Positions 11,962 through 24,666 of a DNA stretch of 64,000 bases are shown here, one piece after another. A model generated the notes under the pieces. That model did not search any database. It was not told the origin of the DNA and worked only from the letters and a program-made list of their open reading frames with translations. Source of the stretch: Smallanthus sonchifolius. Its lineage: Eukaryota; Streptophyta; Magnoliopsida; Asterales; Asteraceae. The translations under genes and the position numbers were made by a program. The stretch is taken from the NCBI GenBank assembly GCA_023525975.1, contig CM042034.1, forward strand, positions 2,983,501-3,047,500, in the 5' to 3' direction. Positions within the stretch are counted from its first letter, which is position 1, and each line of letters starts with the position of its first letter.

Positions 11962-13094
11962 ATGTAACATCCTGAAAACCCGACACGTTTTATAGTATTT
12001 CGGGTTCGAGAAACGAAAGATACAAGTGACGAAGGGGTAAAGACGGGCGAACGAAATTTGGGGATGCACCCCTTAATCCTAGGCGCCACCCTAGCTACCT
12101 TCATTCTCATCATCTTCACCTACATCCTAAAGAGAGAAAAGAGAGAGCCTAGAGAGAGAAAGTTGGGAAATCAACATCTAGCCTTCCAATCTTGCTTTGG
12201 GCCTGAGTTTTAGTTGGCGACACTGATGAGTGGCAACACTGAGACCAATGACAAATTAGTCCATAACGCAAGTTATGCTGACATTGCCCATGGCTAGACT
12301 AGTGTATGGCGACACTAGTATCAAGCGACATTATTGACGACACTATGTCTGGCGACACTAGCCATAACTGATAGTTTGGCATGTTGATTTTCATGTAGAT
12401 CGTATAGCAATCGACCTACCCTCCAACTTCGGATAGTTTAAATAGCCAGGTGAGTCAAGAATCCTTATTTACTCAAACAAATGTTTTATGACAAATATGT
12501 TTTACGAGTGAGACACGTATGTTTATGAAAATGAAATGTTTACGAACGAGTATGTTCATGCAATGAAAGGTTCACGAAAGAGTATGTTTATGAAATGAAA
12601 CATTTACGAAATGTTATATTTATGAAATGAAACGTTTATGAAAGGTTATGTTTATGAAATGAAACGTTTACGAAAGATTATGTTTATGAAACGAAACGAA
12701 TGGAAGGATATGGTTATGGAAATGAAATGTTTATGAAAGTATTTCTAAACAAGTATGAACGAAAAGGTTTATGTAATGAAGAGCTATGTTTTATGAAAAG
12801 AAAAGGGTAATGTATTGGGAATGGTTATGAAAATTTGAACTCACTCAACGTTAGCTGATTTTTAGTATGCATATCAGGTTAAGTGTAGATATATGGATAA
12901 CGGACGCATGCTTGGTTTGCCGAGAAGAGTTACCCGATACTAGAAGATCTGGCATCTCATTATGTTTACGAATTTACATGGTTGAATTATTAAGACAATG
13001 TTCATCGTAACGAAGTATTTTTCGTTGCTTTAATGAATTCTATGTATAAGAAAACTATAGCTTAAGTGAGGTCTCCCGGGATCGGGGCCTCACA
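11962..13094 (+). mobile_element. Solo LTR of a retrotransposon
   Basis: Starts TGTAACATCCTGAAAACCC and ends GGGGCCTCACA, that is TG...CA, between the perfect 5-bp duplications CGTAA (11957-11961 and 13095-13099). It is 1133 bp, with no internal domain, primer-binding site or second LTR. This is the footprint of LTR-LTR recombination. The TGTAACATCC start resembles Ty3/gypsy (Tekay-type) LTRs. Inside are GGCGACACTA-like repeats (12215-12375) and a tandem array (about 12500-12830). The strand given is that of the TG start; the real orientation is unproven. Confidence 0.85.
12500..12830. repeat. Degenerate tandem repeats inside the solo LTR
   Basis: A unit of roughly 30 bp, with core ATGAAACGTTTAYGAAAG then TTATGTTT, recurs about six to eight times with variation. 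Such arrays in LTRs often lie in U3 and can carry enhancer sites; that role here is inference. Confidence 0.65.
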
Positions 13095-13099
13095 CGTAA

Positions 13100-14005
13100 C
13101 GAGTTAGTCCTACCGTTATAACAACATTAGCCTCGCTATTATAATCACCAATATATTTTTAAAATACCTAATAAATAAGTAACTAGTCATTTGGTTACGT
13201 CAAATATCACAAATATATGACCACAAAGTTATTTTTCCCGCTTAATTTCTCTCAACTATTTAATACTTACTTTATTCAACTATTTAATATCTTCTTTCTT
13301 CAACTATATACTGATTCCTTTATTTATACTTTTTTTAACTATATAATAATTCTTTTATATTTTTTTATTATTACTAATGATTTAAATTTTTTTATATCTT
13401 TAACCTGTGTACTACATAATTTCTAACCTAGTTGTTTTATTAAAGAGTTAAGATTTTATTTATTTAAAGTCTTAAAAGAAGTCATGTGGGGAACCATAGT
13501 AAATGTTACAATGGTCTTATGACCGTCGGACTTCCCTAAATCCGTTCTCTAACATAAAATTAGATTTACCGTTTTTTATATATATAAAAGCATTTGTTCT
13601 ATCGGTATCTTAAAGTGTAAATGATGTCATTCCCCTTTAGGTCGAGGGTTTGAGTCCTTCGGTGAATAATGGTGTAAAATTATAAGTAAAATAGATTACT
13701 GTTGAAAAACTAATAAAAAGAATAGACTGAAACGTGTAGTAAATGTTGATTTGAGTAGGTTTTTTTATTAAACAAAGTGGATTAACTTTACGGAAACCAG
13801 AAGGATGCATCTTCTATAGTTAGTGGTTGTTGATGACGTGGTGAAGTTGATTGGTGTAAGTGGATTTGGCAGGCAAAGTGGCGGTTAGAGGATCCTAAAA
13901 AGATCAACAAACAACCATCATACCATAACCTTTTCAGGAAAGTTTATAGTTATATAAACTCATATACACATTAAATTTTACAAATTATGTAAAATAAATT
14001 TAAAT
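13100..14005. other. Intergenic with a possible SINE scrap
   Basis: Mostly AT-rich and featureless. At about 13640-13665 GGTCGAGGGTTTGAGTCCTT resembles a degenerate polymerase III B box, as left by an old SINE or tRNA-derived repeat. Nothing else is recognised. Confidence 0.4.
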
Positions 14006-14009
14006 TTTA

Positions 14010-15100
14010 AGGAGTTAATTACACTAATAGTTCATATAGTTTATGAAAAGTAATAGGTTTAGCTTACTATAGGTTTAAGTTCTATACTTTTAATTTTGTA
14101 ATGATTTTAGGTATTAAAGTTAACCTCCGTTAGTTTTTCTGTTAAGTTTGGATAAAATGACTAAAATAAATTTTACGAAAAACTAACTAGGTTTGGGTAC
14201 TAACAGTGGCGGATTTACCTTGTGGTTAGGGGGTGGGAAGGCACCCACTCAAAATAAGCTTGTTAGTGTAAACTCCTTTAGAAACTAAACTAAAAAAAAT
14301 TAGGCACCCATGCATTTTATTTATAAGCACCCATGCCTAATCGTTTGAAATCCATATTGAGATCGAGGTAGATGAAGATGAAGATAGTGTACTGTTGTTC
14401 GAAAGAAAAAAAACTAAAAGAAAGATGAAGAAGACAGTTCCTTCTGGGTAAATGATGTAGTTTAAAAGGGTACCAGTGTCTTGAAAAATGAAATATATGG
14501 GGAGACGAAACTCATTTGAATATTTTATGGTATTTGTGTCTTGAAAGAGGGCAAATCTGCCTCGTGCCGCCCTATCCCTTGGAACTTGATGAAATAGAAA
14601 AAAATTAAAGTGGTTAAAAAAAACATAGTTTTCTAATGTAGTTATTAATTACATAAATACAACTTCTTGCATCACTTTTCAAGCATTGTAAATGTGGGTA
14701 TAGTATTAATTAATAACTCTTCTTTTCAATTAGGTTTTATCTACTGAATTCTTAATGCGTCATCTTAGTTGTGACGAGTAAGATTGTACTTTAATTTCCC
14801 TTCAATTTGCTACCTAGTTTGACCCATTTAAACCGATCTGTTTTCATTCGTTTTGATCGACCTGTTTTCATCCGTTTTGATCGACCTGTTTTGATTGTTT
14901 TAGCCAACCTGATTTTTGTGCATCCGCTGATATAAAATCCTGGATCCACCACTGGGTACTAATATTTTAAAGTAAAAGGGCATTTTGATCATTTCACCCC
15001 AAGTTAACAGAAGTTAGTTATAATATCCAAACTTGTTACAAAATCGAAACCATAAAACCCAAATTTGTTACTTTAAAATCTTAGTACCCAAATGTAACAT
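14010..15100. mobile_element. Foldback-like element, interrupted by a hAT MITE
   Basis: The left arm (about 14015-14195) and right arm (about 14963-15100) are imperfect inverted complements. For example GTTAACCTCCGTTAG on the left pairs with a CTAACTTCTGTTAAC-type arm on the right, and AAATGACTAAAATAA pairs with the reverse of GCATTTTGATCATTTC. The arms were once continuous before the 751-bp hAT element (14204-14954) landed between them. No coding sequence is present. Ends are approximate. Confidence 0.55.
14204..14954. mobile_element. Non-autonomous hAT element, CAGTGGCGGAT ends
   Basis: Starts CAGTGGCGGATTTACC and ends TGGATCCACCACTG. It is flanked by a perfect 8-bp duplication GGTACTAA at 14196-14203 and 14955-14962. 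It belongs to the same terminus family as the element at 3789-4776. Length is 751 bp with no transposase. Confidence 0.88.
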
Positions 15101-17110
15101 CCTAAATATTCATATGTTTATGATTGTGAATAAATAAATGAAATAAAGATATATGCAAAAATTATTTTAAAATTCTTTTTAAAGGTTGTGTAAATATGTA
15201 ATTTATAGTCTTAGTAACAAGATATATATAAAAAAAATCCATTTTTTACATAGTACTTGTATAATTAATCCTATTAATGCCATAAGTAAAGCTTTTTGTT
15301 CTATAGATATACACGTTTTCGCTATATCATGACGTAAATTCGTAGTTAAAAGAAAAACAAAAGAGAACAGGGAAATAAAGTCGAAGAAGCACCAAGAGTG
15401 GATCATCAGTCTCCAAGTAGTGCCACGTGCACGCCTAAAATTGGATATGATTCACTGTATCTCAGGTCGGTCCATCCCACTATATCCACCGTTCGTTAAC
15501 CATCGCTCAGTATTTTAAAATTCTTTTTGTCCATTTCTAAATTTTTTTACAATTAACCCCTTAAAACATTATTGTAAAGATATTATAACTTTTCGTATTT
15601 TTTAATTGTAAAATGTTATAATTTTGATTGTTTATCATCTTAACAAAGAATATTTTTCGTATACTATTTCACATTACTCCGTGAAATGCTAAATTTGAAT
15701 TCAATATATATACTTTTTTGTTTAAAAAAAAAGTTCTGTTAGGGATATCCAAAATTGCTGGGGGATATTGGAATATATATCAAATAATGAAAATAAATAC
15801 GAGTAAAGTAATCACTATAAAAGATATGTCAATAAATAATTATTTTACAGAATATAACACACTTTATTTAAATAAAAAATTTATATTGTAAGCGCTTATC
15901 GTATAAAAAGGATAAATATCAACAGAAAAAAGGGAAAAAAAGGTGAACTATTATTCCGTGGAAAAGGGTACAAGAATATTGTTGATAGACTGTTAAATAA
16001 CTTATAATAAAGATTCCACTAAAAATAATAAACGTCTATAAGATAAACAAGAATCATATACTCCTCATGAAGAAATAAAATCATTAATATATATTTCAAT
16101 AAGAATAATGACGTCTGATTTATCTACTAGTTATGTTTCAATCAGGAAATTATAAAGTTATTTATTATTGTTTTTTTGAACTGTAAATTTTTTAGTGGTA
16201 CTTGAACCCATGACTTTCGTAGGTACGGATATTGTTGTTATATATAGAAAATGGGGTAACTTTTTTATTAAAATAAAATTACGATACTCACGTTATACAA
16301 GAGAAATACACGAGTACAAAACCAAATTAAAATTAAATTATGACACTCACGTTATACATGATAAATACACAAGTAAAATAACTTTATACATTTCTCCTTA
16401 CAAATACGAGCTATTTATGTCTAATATATATATAAAAAAGTGGTATTATAAATTACAAGGGTTACTTAAAAATGTTTCAAAAAACCCGGCATCCTTTTAT
16501 AAGGTTTAGCTTAGTGGATTAACATCATTTTGGTAACTACCCCACATCACAAGTTCACAACGTATTCACCATTCATTATATATCGGTGAATAGACTTGTA
16601 TTTGTTGATGTATAAAAAATATACATATTTTCATGTTAATTACGAAATACTATAACATAAACAAATTTTCATAAGACATATTTGAAGAAGAAATAGTTGT
16701 TAATGTTCTAATTAAAACATCACACACTACATATATAAAATAAACTAGAAAAATGAAAAATAAATATTTTTATGACATGGGCACAACTAACATGGACTTT
16801 CCATGCAGATTTTTTGTCACATGGCTACATGAACTTCCCATCGAACATCCATTTGAAAACCGAAGTGGTCATGTGGATTAGTTTAAGCCATTAATTCTAA
16901 TTATAGTGGAAAACTTTTCCAAAAGCAGAATAATTACAAAACTATTACGAAGAAACTGCCCTAGATATTACCTTCCTACCTTTTTTTTCTGGATGATCTA
17001 ATCTTGATTGACTAATTAATCCAAATAAGTGTGGCTTTATACTGTTTATTAATGGATTCGGATGACAAGTAAAACATTTATTTTGAGGTGAATAAAATAG
17101 TTTATGAGGT
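15100..17110. other. Intergenic, AT-rich
   Basis: No gene is recognised. A short GC-richer patch at about 15405-15510 contains a CACGTG G-box (GCCACGTGCACG) and may be a promoter scrap, but no coding sequence follows on either side. The 104-codon ORF at 16195-16509 has no recognisable domain and AT-driven composition. Confidence 0.45.
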
Positions 17111-17119
17111 TTTAGTATT

Positions 17120-17655
17120 TCTTTAAATCACGAGACATCCTAAACCTATTTTTAAAAATCTCGCTTTTATATTTTGAGCTCTCGACATAATAATCATTCA
17201 TAAGAACTATTTGAGCCTCTAAATGATCACGTTGCACAATCATTTTTGATGAACTTTCTGGATCTTCAATCTCGTTTTCGGTTTGATGGAGGAGGGTAAA
17301 AAAAGTCAGATTCGAACTACTTGATGAGGAGGAGAGAATAAAGAGATTGCATTACATTTTTTTTAAAATAAAAGTGTTTTTGAGTAGAATGAGAGTGTAT
17401 TGGAGTATAATTTGAGAGTATAATTTTGATTGTGTGAAAACAGTTTGTTAAATGGTTGTATTTATAGTGAGTTTTTTTTTAAATCAAAATTGCCGTTAGG
17501 CTCAAACGGTCATTTGTTAACGTTCATATTTCTCTCACGACGCACTACGCTGGCAAGCCCTTAAATGAAACCGCACAACGTCGTAGTGGAGGTGGCGGCG
17601 CTGTTGCCGTGGAAGCTGCACGGCGCCATGGAGGCGAGCCGTGGCGCCCCCACCA
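17120..17655 (-). pseudogene. PIF/Harbinger transposase remnant, 5' end of a decayed element
   Basis: Read leftwards from about 17243, one frame gives RDHLEAQIVLMNDYY and then IFKNRFRMSRDL. This is the N-terminal signature of plant PIF/Harbinger transposases (RDH...IFRRRFRMS). Upstream frames contain stops, and the catalytic DDE part is missing. The right end of the remnant reads GGCGCCCCCACCACCC followed by TAA, as an inverted terminus next to a TTA/TAA target would. Only a truncated, inactive copy remains. Confidence 0.6.
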
Positions 17656-17659
17656 CCCT

Positions 17660-20600
17660 AAGTAAACTAACCTAGGTCAAATGTAGAGTCCATACCCATA
17701 TACCAAGCTAGTTCAAGACAAATGGCTATTGTAGTAGTGGTGAATGATAGTGACAATATAAGACCAATGATCACACGAATTGATACTGAACTGTAGCCAC
17801 TGACAATGCGACTTTTGTTTTGTGGGTTTCAACGGTTATGGGTGTGTGTTTCCCGAATAATTAGAAAAGATTTGAAGGTAGTAATGTTTTTTTTATGTAA
17901 TTGGAGGTGCAAATTAAAACGGAAGTCAAATCACACCCGACAATAGTATATATGTGGAAAAAAGCAAGTGAATGAAAGTCTAGTGGACTATCAAACCTTA
18001 ACTCAATTATTGATCGATACAACCATCATTAGATATTAGTGATCCCAATATACAATATGACCACCTTCTAGACTTTTTTTTATGCCAAAAGAAAACTTCT
18101 TGATGACTTAAACACAAACCTACATGTTTGATGGACATAGATGGTATGTAATAAGTTTCAAGTATGAAACTGAGACCGCATGCTCTCGTGAAATGGAACA
18201 AAGTATCGATCATAAACTCTTGGAGATTCCGATGAATTAATTCCAGCAGCTCAAGAAGAGGGGAGATGTATTTACGCTATGTGTAGTGGGCAACGCCTCC
18301 ACAAACTCTTCTCATTGAGCCACCTCACACATACGCACACGCTCTTCACTCAGATCGTGGTCATTCTCATAGTCCCGCCCCACACCCCTCTCACGGAGGG
18401 GTGGCGCAGCGTTCCGATTAATACATTTAATAAGAATATATAATACATGACGAATTTTAAATAAGAATATATAGATCGCCGTTTAATAAAAAAACCAATT
18501 TTAAGTATAGAACTAATCACATTAACAACTGTATATAATGCTTTAACTGTGATACATAAAGTAGTTGTATAATATCATGCATTTTTTAACCTCTCTATCA
18601 TATATCTTTAAGTATTATGTATTGAAGGGCATTTTAGTCCTTTCACACATAAAGAACTAGTATGTAAATTAGTAAAATAGTTGAGGGGCTACTGTATTAA
18701 AACGAAATAAATAAATAAAATATTATAGTATTTATGATATGTATTTATTTACAATTTATGTTAGAAACATGTGTTTTACAAGAGCAGAATAAATATAATA
18801 TTAAATAGTTGGTAAACATAATTTACGAATTATAAAGAAAATATTAAATAGTAATGAAGATTTAAGAACTAATAAAGGAACTATTAAATAGTTTGCAATA
18901 AAGAAAAAATAAGAAAGAAAATTTTTTTGTCTCATATAATTATGACACATCCGGTTACTTATAATTAGTTAACTATAAATAGGAAAAATTCATAAATGCA
19001 TGCATAGTCTCTAGATTTTTTTTAGAAAACTATAATGTCTAACAAGAATAAATTAAGATTACGATTTCAAATATCTTTTTTCCCTACAATATAATTAAAA
19101 GAAACAATAATGGTACATAAATTATGCAATCAAAGATTAATCCAAATTACGCAACAATAAGGTTCAATTTCTTTAATCAATTCAAGTATTTTGTTTTTTT
19201 GTGTTGAATATATATTTCCACTTGTTCTTGAAATTATTGAAGTCTTGGAGTGTCGATCTCTTTTCACCTAATATCCCTTCCATTTGCATTATCATGAGGT
19301 TGAAACCCTGGACAATTGTTCTTTAGGTGCCTCCAAATTCAAACGTACAAACAAAATGACCAAACATTTCAAAGATAATTTAAAAGAATCTTGTTTGAAT
19401 TCACATTTATGTATTGTATAATAAACTTTTGAAATTATTATCAATTAACATATCAAGGTCACGATAGGGTTTTCAAGAACATATAAAAATGATGAGTATA
19501 CGTTAAAACGATTGAACGAAATTGATATGACTCTAGGTTGACTTATAACATGCATATGACCCATCAATGTATCATGACCTATCTTTGGTGGAGAAGAAGG
19601 CATGGAGTATAGGTCGTATGTAACCAATGGTCAATTGGTGGTCCAAATAAGGCAGACGTCTATCGAGTGGGCGAGTCTTGATCACACCACCATCTCATGC
19701 TCCTTCTTATATATCTATCCTTTACTCTTAGATGTCGTGTATTTAAATATGAGATCCTTCTTCCACTCTCCGTATGATTCAAACATATAATATTTTATGT
19801 CAAAGTTATTGAAAATACATAACAAAAGAGTTTGGTAAAAACATGAAGCAGAAAAGCTTTTACTTTCTTTTATATTTATATCTTTTACAAGTTTTATTGA
19901 AAGTCGATTCATATATTCCTTTCTAGTAATTACTTTCAACAAATATAACGACGAATTTGTCCACTTTTGTATGATGAAGCTCATGGAATGTTGTGTTTTA
20001 TCTTCATGCATCTTGAAAAGAAACAGAATAATTAATTTAAGTAGAGAAGTGTGAAAACCATATTATACATGTTAGTGGTATTTGCTATATACAATATTGA
20101 TGAGTGTTATATGCTTGTAAAAGTCATCTACACTAAAAAGATAACTACAAAAATACTAATAAAATGAGTGCATATATTTGCATATGTGTTTCCAACCTCA
20201 AGCAACACAATTCTACTTTGTAATTTTATTTTCTCTATGAATTGTGAATTGTTATAACACTGACGAATGTTCAAATCATATTGATAGAAAAGACAGCAAT
20301 TATATAGACCACATATATGACATTTGAGTGACCTGATGTATACCGATACTTTCGTGACTAGTGAGTGACCCAAGGTTTTGGTTAGCCAATCACTTCCCCA
20401 AATTCGATTTTTTGAGTTTTATCTGATTGAGAAATTTGAGTAAACTATTGAATTGTTTCAATTTGAAAGTGATACACACGATTCTCAGAAAATCCAGGAT
20501 TTGATATACGAAACCTACAAATTAAACATTTTAGTGCACTAATTTTTTCGGTCTCATTTGCTGCTCGAAGAAACAACTTACTCAGAAATTTAACCAATCA

Positions 20601-23600
20601 TCAAATAAAATTTTTACTTCTTGAAACCTTAACTAGATATTTAGGTGACAATATTTTGTCTAACTTTTTAGAGAGGAGTGAACAGTAATGTATTTGTCCT
20701 ATCCCCGCCTTTTACGTATGTGTATTTTTGGGTCAAAAATGAAAGGGAGTAGGGTGGTCAGTGGTGCACATGTATATGATGATGACATAAAGTGACGAAT
20801 ACAAGAATTTTTTGTATTGGGGGCAATAAAAAACGGGTCAGGTCAAAAAACAAATTGAGGGCACCGGCAATAGGCTAAAACCAGTTCACTAGATTTTCAC
20901 ACTTTTAACCAATATTTTCTTCTTATTTCTTCTTTTTAAATGCAGTAGACTTTTCCATCATTTTTTGCTTTTAGCAGTGCCCCCATAAATTCTTCGATTT
21001 CTCGAATTACGTGAACAAAAATTAAAAACAAAAAAAAACTGATTATGTATAGAAGATATAGAGATAGGTCGGGGTACATAAAAAGCAAAAAAAATATAAA
21101 AACAATTAACAAATAGGATTATAGAAGATAAAAAAAAGTTAAATGGAGAAGACTAAAGTCTTAAGAGCTTAGAGATTTGATTAGGCTTCAAGTTAATTAA
21201 TTTTAATTTTTTAATTATACAAAAACGTCAAGATTCAGAAGACTTATTTTGTTCTAACTTCCCTCGTCGGCCCCACTGTTGAAAATTTTGTGCCCCAAAG
21301 GTCTTTAATTTTGGGCTAAAAAGTAAAAACACTAAAAGGTTTCTTTTTTTGTTAAAAAGATTATGGGCATTCACACAATTTCTTCTTCCTTTTTTTTTCT
21401 TTCCAAGAAGGTTGCTTGCACTTCCTTTTAGTAAATTAAAATATGTTTGAATTTTGCATTTCTCATGTAAAAGCGCTACGAGGGACATCCACGATTTTTT
21501 AACTTCTTTTTCAAGTTTTTTTTTCTTTTTGGTGTTCACCTAACCAGGTTAATGATATTTTTAACGTTGCGTCTACATTTTTATTTAAATTTTATTAAAA
21601 CTCGGTTCGTTCCAACGCGATTTAAATTTTATTAAAAATCGGTCCGTTCCGACATGAATCGCGGGTGTAACATAATAAAGTACAACTAAAAGGCAAAAGC
21701 CCTAAAAGACCATGTCCTTTTTTAAATTAAAAAAATAACAAAAATTTAACATCGGCCTAAATGAGAATTTCATTCCCACGGAATACCCTAACAGTTTAAT
21801 AATGAAAAAAATACACACTTCTATTAAATCCACTAGATTGTGACAAATTCTTATCAAATTAAGTGTGCAATTATTTGATACAAAGATTATTAGCCACATA
21901 ATTTAATTACTAGAATCACTTTTCATCTTGAAAATTATATAATTTACAAGTAATAAATTAATGTTCTTAAATTTATCCGTATGAGAGTATAAAACATTGA
22001 TAGATGCGAATCACATTTTAATTACATTATCCTTTCTTTTTGGCTTAATTCACCAACTTTTATATGGAGATTAATGAGTGAAAGCAATTTATACGATACA
22101 ATAATATAAATAAAAAAACATACTTATAAAATAATTTATTTGATTTTTTAGATTGTAATTAAAATAGCATTTTAAAGAACAAAAAAAAATATATGGGATT
22201 TTTTTCTTTAAAAAATAATATAAAATTCATGCATCAACTTTGGTCTTGCATCATGACAATTGACAACCAAAATTCTTACAATATTCCAAAAAGCTATAGC
22301 TCTTGCCATATTTTAATCATTCTTTTTCTTTCTTGAAAATTAAAATAAACATACGGGTTTTGTAATTATTTTTGGTCCCATCTCCAACCGAATAATAGTT
22401 CTGGATCATGACCCATGCCATGTGATGATGCCGATTGCTTGACCGGGTATATGTTTAAAGGTTGAGGCCCTAGACCTTTATTAGCCCATAATCCTTTGTG
22501 TGGCTTAATTTGGATTATAATCTTTTATTAATGACACACACATATAGCCATATAGGTGAGTTATTGTTAAAAATGGGTTTAAGAGTGTTAAACATAGAAA
22601 ACAAAAATATCAAAATGTGGCACGTGTCTTGTATAAGTTTACGCTTTGACGCTATAATTGACGTATTTTAAAAATCAATTTTTTTTATAAAAACTGTATT
22701 GGAACAATATATCAAACTAAAGATAAGAAATTCTTGATTTTATGGTGTAATTAAAATAATAATAATAATGAGCAATATAAAAATTATATGAGTTTAAAAA
22801 AACAGGGGAATTAAATAAAACTAAAAAATTATAGCTTTTCCTATTTTACCCCTCAGTGATATAATTTGTTATAATTGTACACTTGACACCCCTCTTACAT
22901 TTCAACCATTGACCAATTCTTCATTTGATCCTTCATGTACATATACACACATGGGTAAATTACAAGGATCGTACCCGTGGTATGTAGAATTTAGGTTTGA
23001 GAAATTACGGATATTGTCCATACTGTTTAAGAATGAGCTGCAACGTATAGATAAACCCTTTAAAAAGTTAGTAGATGTACAACTATAATTACGTTTTACT
23101 ATGTCCCATTGTTTAGAAGAATACTAGTAAAGTCTTGTGAGTTTTTCAGTAATATGTTATCATAATTAAAAAAAAAGGTTTAATAAATAGTAAGGTTACC
23201 CTATTTAAAGTTAACAAACTAATAGGCAAATATTCTAGACAAGTTAATGTGAATATTAATAACATGATTATGTTTGTTTGCCTTCTCATTTTTGAAGATC
23301 AATTATAATGCATCTCCAAAAGGTAATGAAGTTGACTTTGAGTGAGACCCATGCTACGTCAATTCTTCAACACACTATATCACTTTATAAATACAAAACG
23401 GCACTTGAAATTGAAATACGTAGTTGAAATATGATAAATAAACAATTTGAAACATTAAAAAGTGGGAAGGTTGAAGAAAGTGAATTAAGGACCAAAGAAA
23501 GTGGGAAGTATGGCCATGTGCAAAAAGCAACACATGTGCTCTTAAAATGTTGGGTACCTATTATCTTTTACTCACAAGTTGACCTATATATCTATTTTTG

Positions 23601-23790
23601 GAGGCATTTTCGGTATATGTTGAAGTATTTTCCAATTCACCGGATCGATCTAGTAGTCGGTTTTGATTACTTCTAATATTTTTAAGCTAGGACTTCACTT
23701 GTCATAAACAAGAACCCGTCAGAAAGTCTGGAGCTTTAAAAACAAATTCGAACGATCAAGTTGCTGATTTACGTGATGACGATATATATA

Positions 23791-23846
<56 letters not shown>

Positions 23847-24050
23847 AAGTTAGAAGAAGTAATAATATAAGGATAGTAAGTTGTAAAAAGTTAAATGATT
23901 TACTGTCTTTTTAAATAATTTTATTTTTCTACTCTCTTTTTCTTCTAACAAGTTTCGTACACATGTGTATATCAACGAATTATATTGAATCTACACATGT
24001 GCATATGTTTGTAATATATGGATACATATAAATTTATTTGCACTTATACA
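17660..24050. other. Long gene-free stretch with scattered repeat debris
   Basis: No gene is supported. Debris seen: a GC-rich MITE-like patch at about 18250-18415; a copy of an AT-rich dispersed repeat ending TCATATAATTATGACA (18800-18960), also at 8865-9000 and 51165-51375; and a twice-repeated TTAAATTTTATTAAAA plus CGGTYCGTTCC unit at about 21580-21655. ORFs here lack recognisable domains. Confidence 0.45.
23788..23844. repeat. Compound microsatellite (AT)n(GT)n(AG)n
   Basis: A short AT run passes into about ten GT units and then about seventeen AG units. A simple-sequence repeat, probably length-polymorphic. Confidence 0.9.
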
Positions 24051-24051
24051 T

Positions 24052-24272
24052 TGTTGGCTCAATTGTTGTTTGACCCATGAATCAATCCCAACCCACGTGT
24101 TAGGGGTTTTAATGGGTAACTTAATGACCAAGCTAGGGTTATTAGGTTTTAGCATTATAAATAGATGTTACCGGGTTAGGGTTTTATAATGAGAGTTAGC
24201 GAGTTATTGTAATCAGTTTTTTGAGTTATATTTTCTGGTTATAATAAAATTCTTAGAGAGTTATTCCAATTG
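24052..24272 (+). repeat. 5' LTR of the copia-type element
   Basis: Begins TGTTGGCTCAATTGTTG and includes TATAAATAGATG at about 24157 (probable TATA box). It matches the 38957-39172 copy until CCAATT at about 24271, where the two diverge. No standard primer-binding site is recognised just downstream. Confidence 0.8.
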
Positions 24273-24666
24273 CAAGGTTAAGCTCTTACCCACCTATTTT
24301 TCATTGATCGGCGGTTGTGATCGACGAGAATCAGCGACAACGATGTTCGGTCTGCAATTGACGACGTAAAAGCTATTGGAGGTCTTGTGCGTTCGGCCGT
24401 TCTAAATTGGATCGGTGGTGTTGACTGTGTTTTTGGTCAACAATAAATATTGTGAAATCGTTTGTTTGTTTTTTTTGGCGAGGAAGAAAAAAAAATAATA
24501 AACATTTTTTTGTCAAAATCGTTTGTTTTGTTGACCTACCATCGAAGAAAACAAAGGAGAAGAATTTGTTTTTGCTCAAAATATTCACGTGGAGGAGGGG
24601 CCAAAACTTAGTTGGCGGTAGTCTCTTTTTGGGATTAAACAAGGAAGAAAAAAGAAAGTTTTTTTT

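Noticed and set aside
15405..15510. Possible promoter of an undetected gene (G-box GCCACGTGCACG)
   Set aside because: No coding sequence, TATA box at a fitting distance or exon was found within several hundred bases on either strand.
21228..21539. 103-codon minus-strand ORF rich in lysine
   Set aside because: Composition follows AT-rich DNA; no domain, no splice context and no start context. It overlaps repeat-like sequence.
23431..23676. 81-codon plus-strand ORF
   Set aside because: No recognisable domain or homologue, and no neighbouring exons in a consistent frame.
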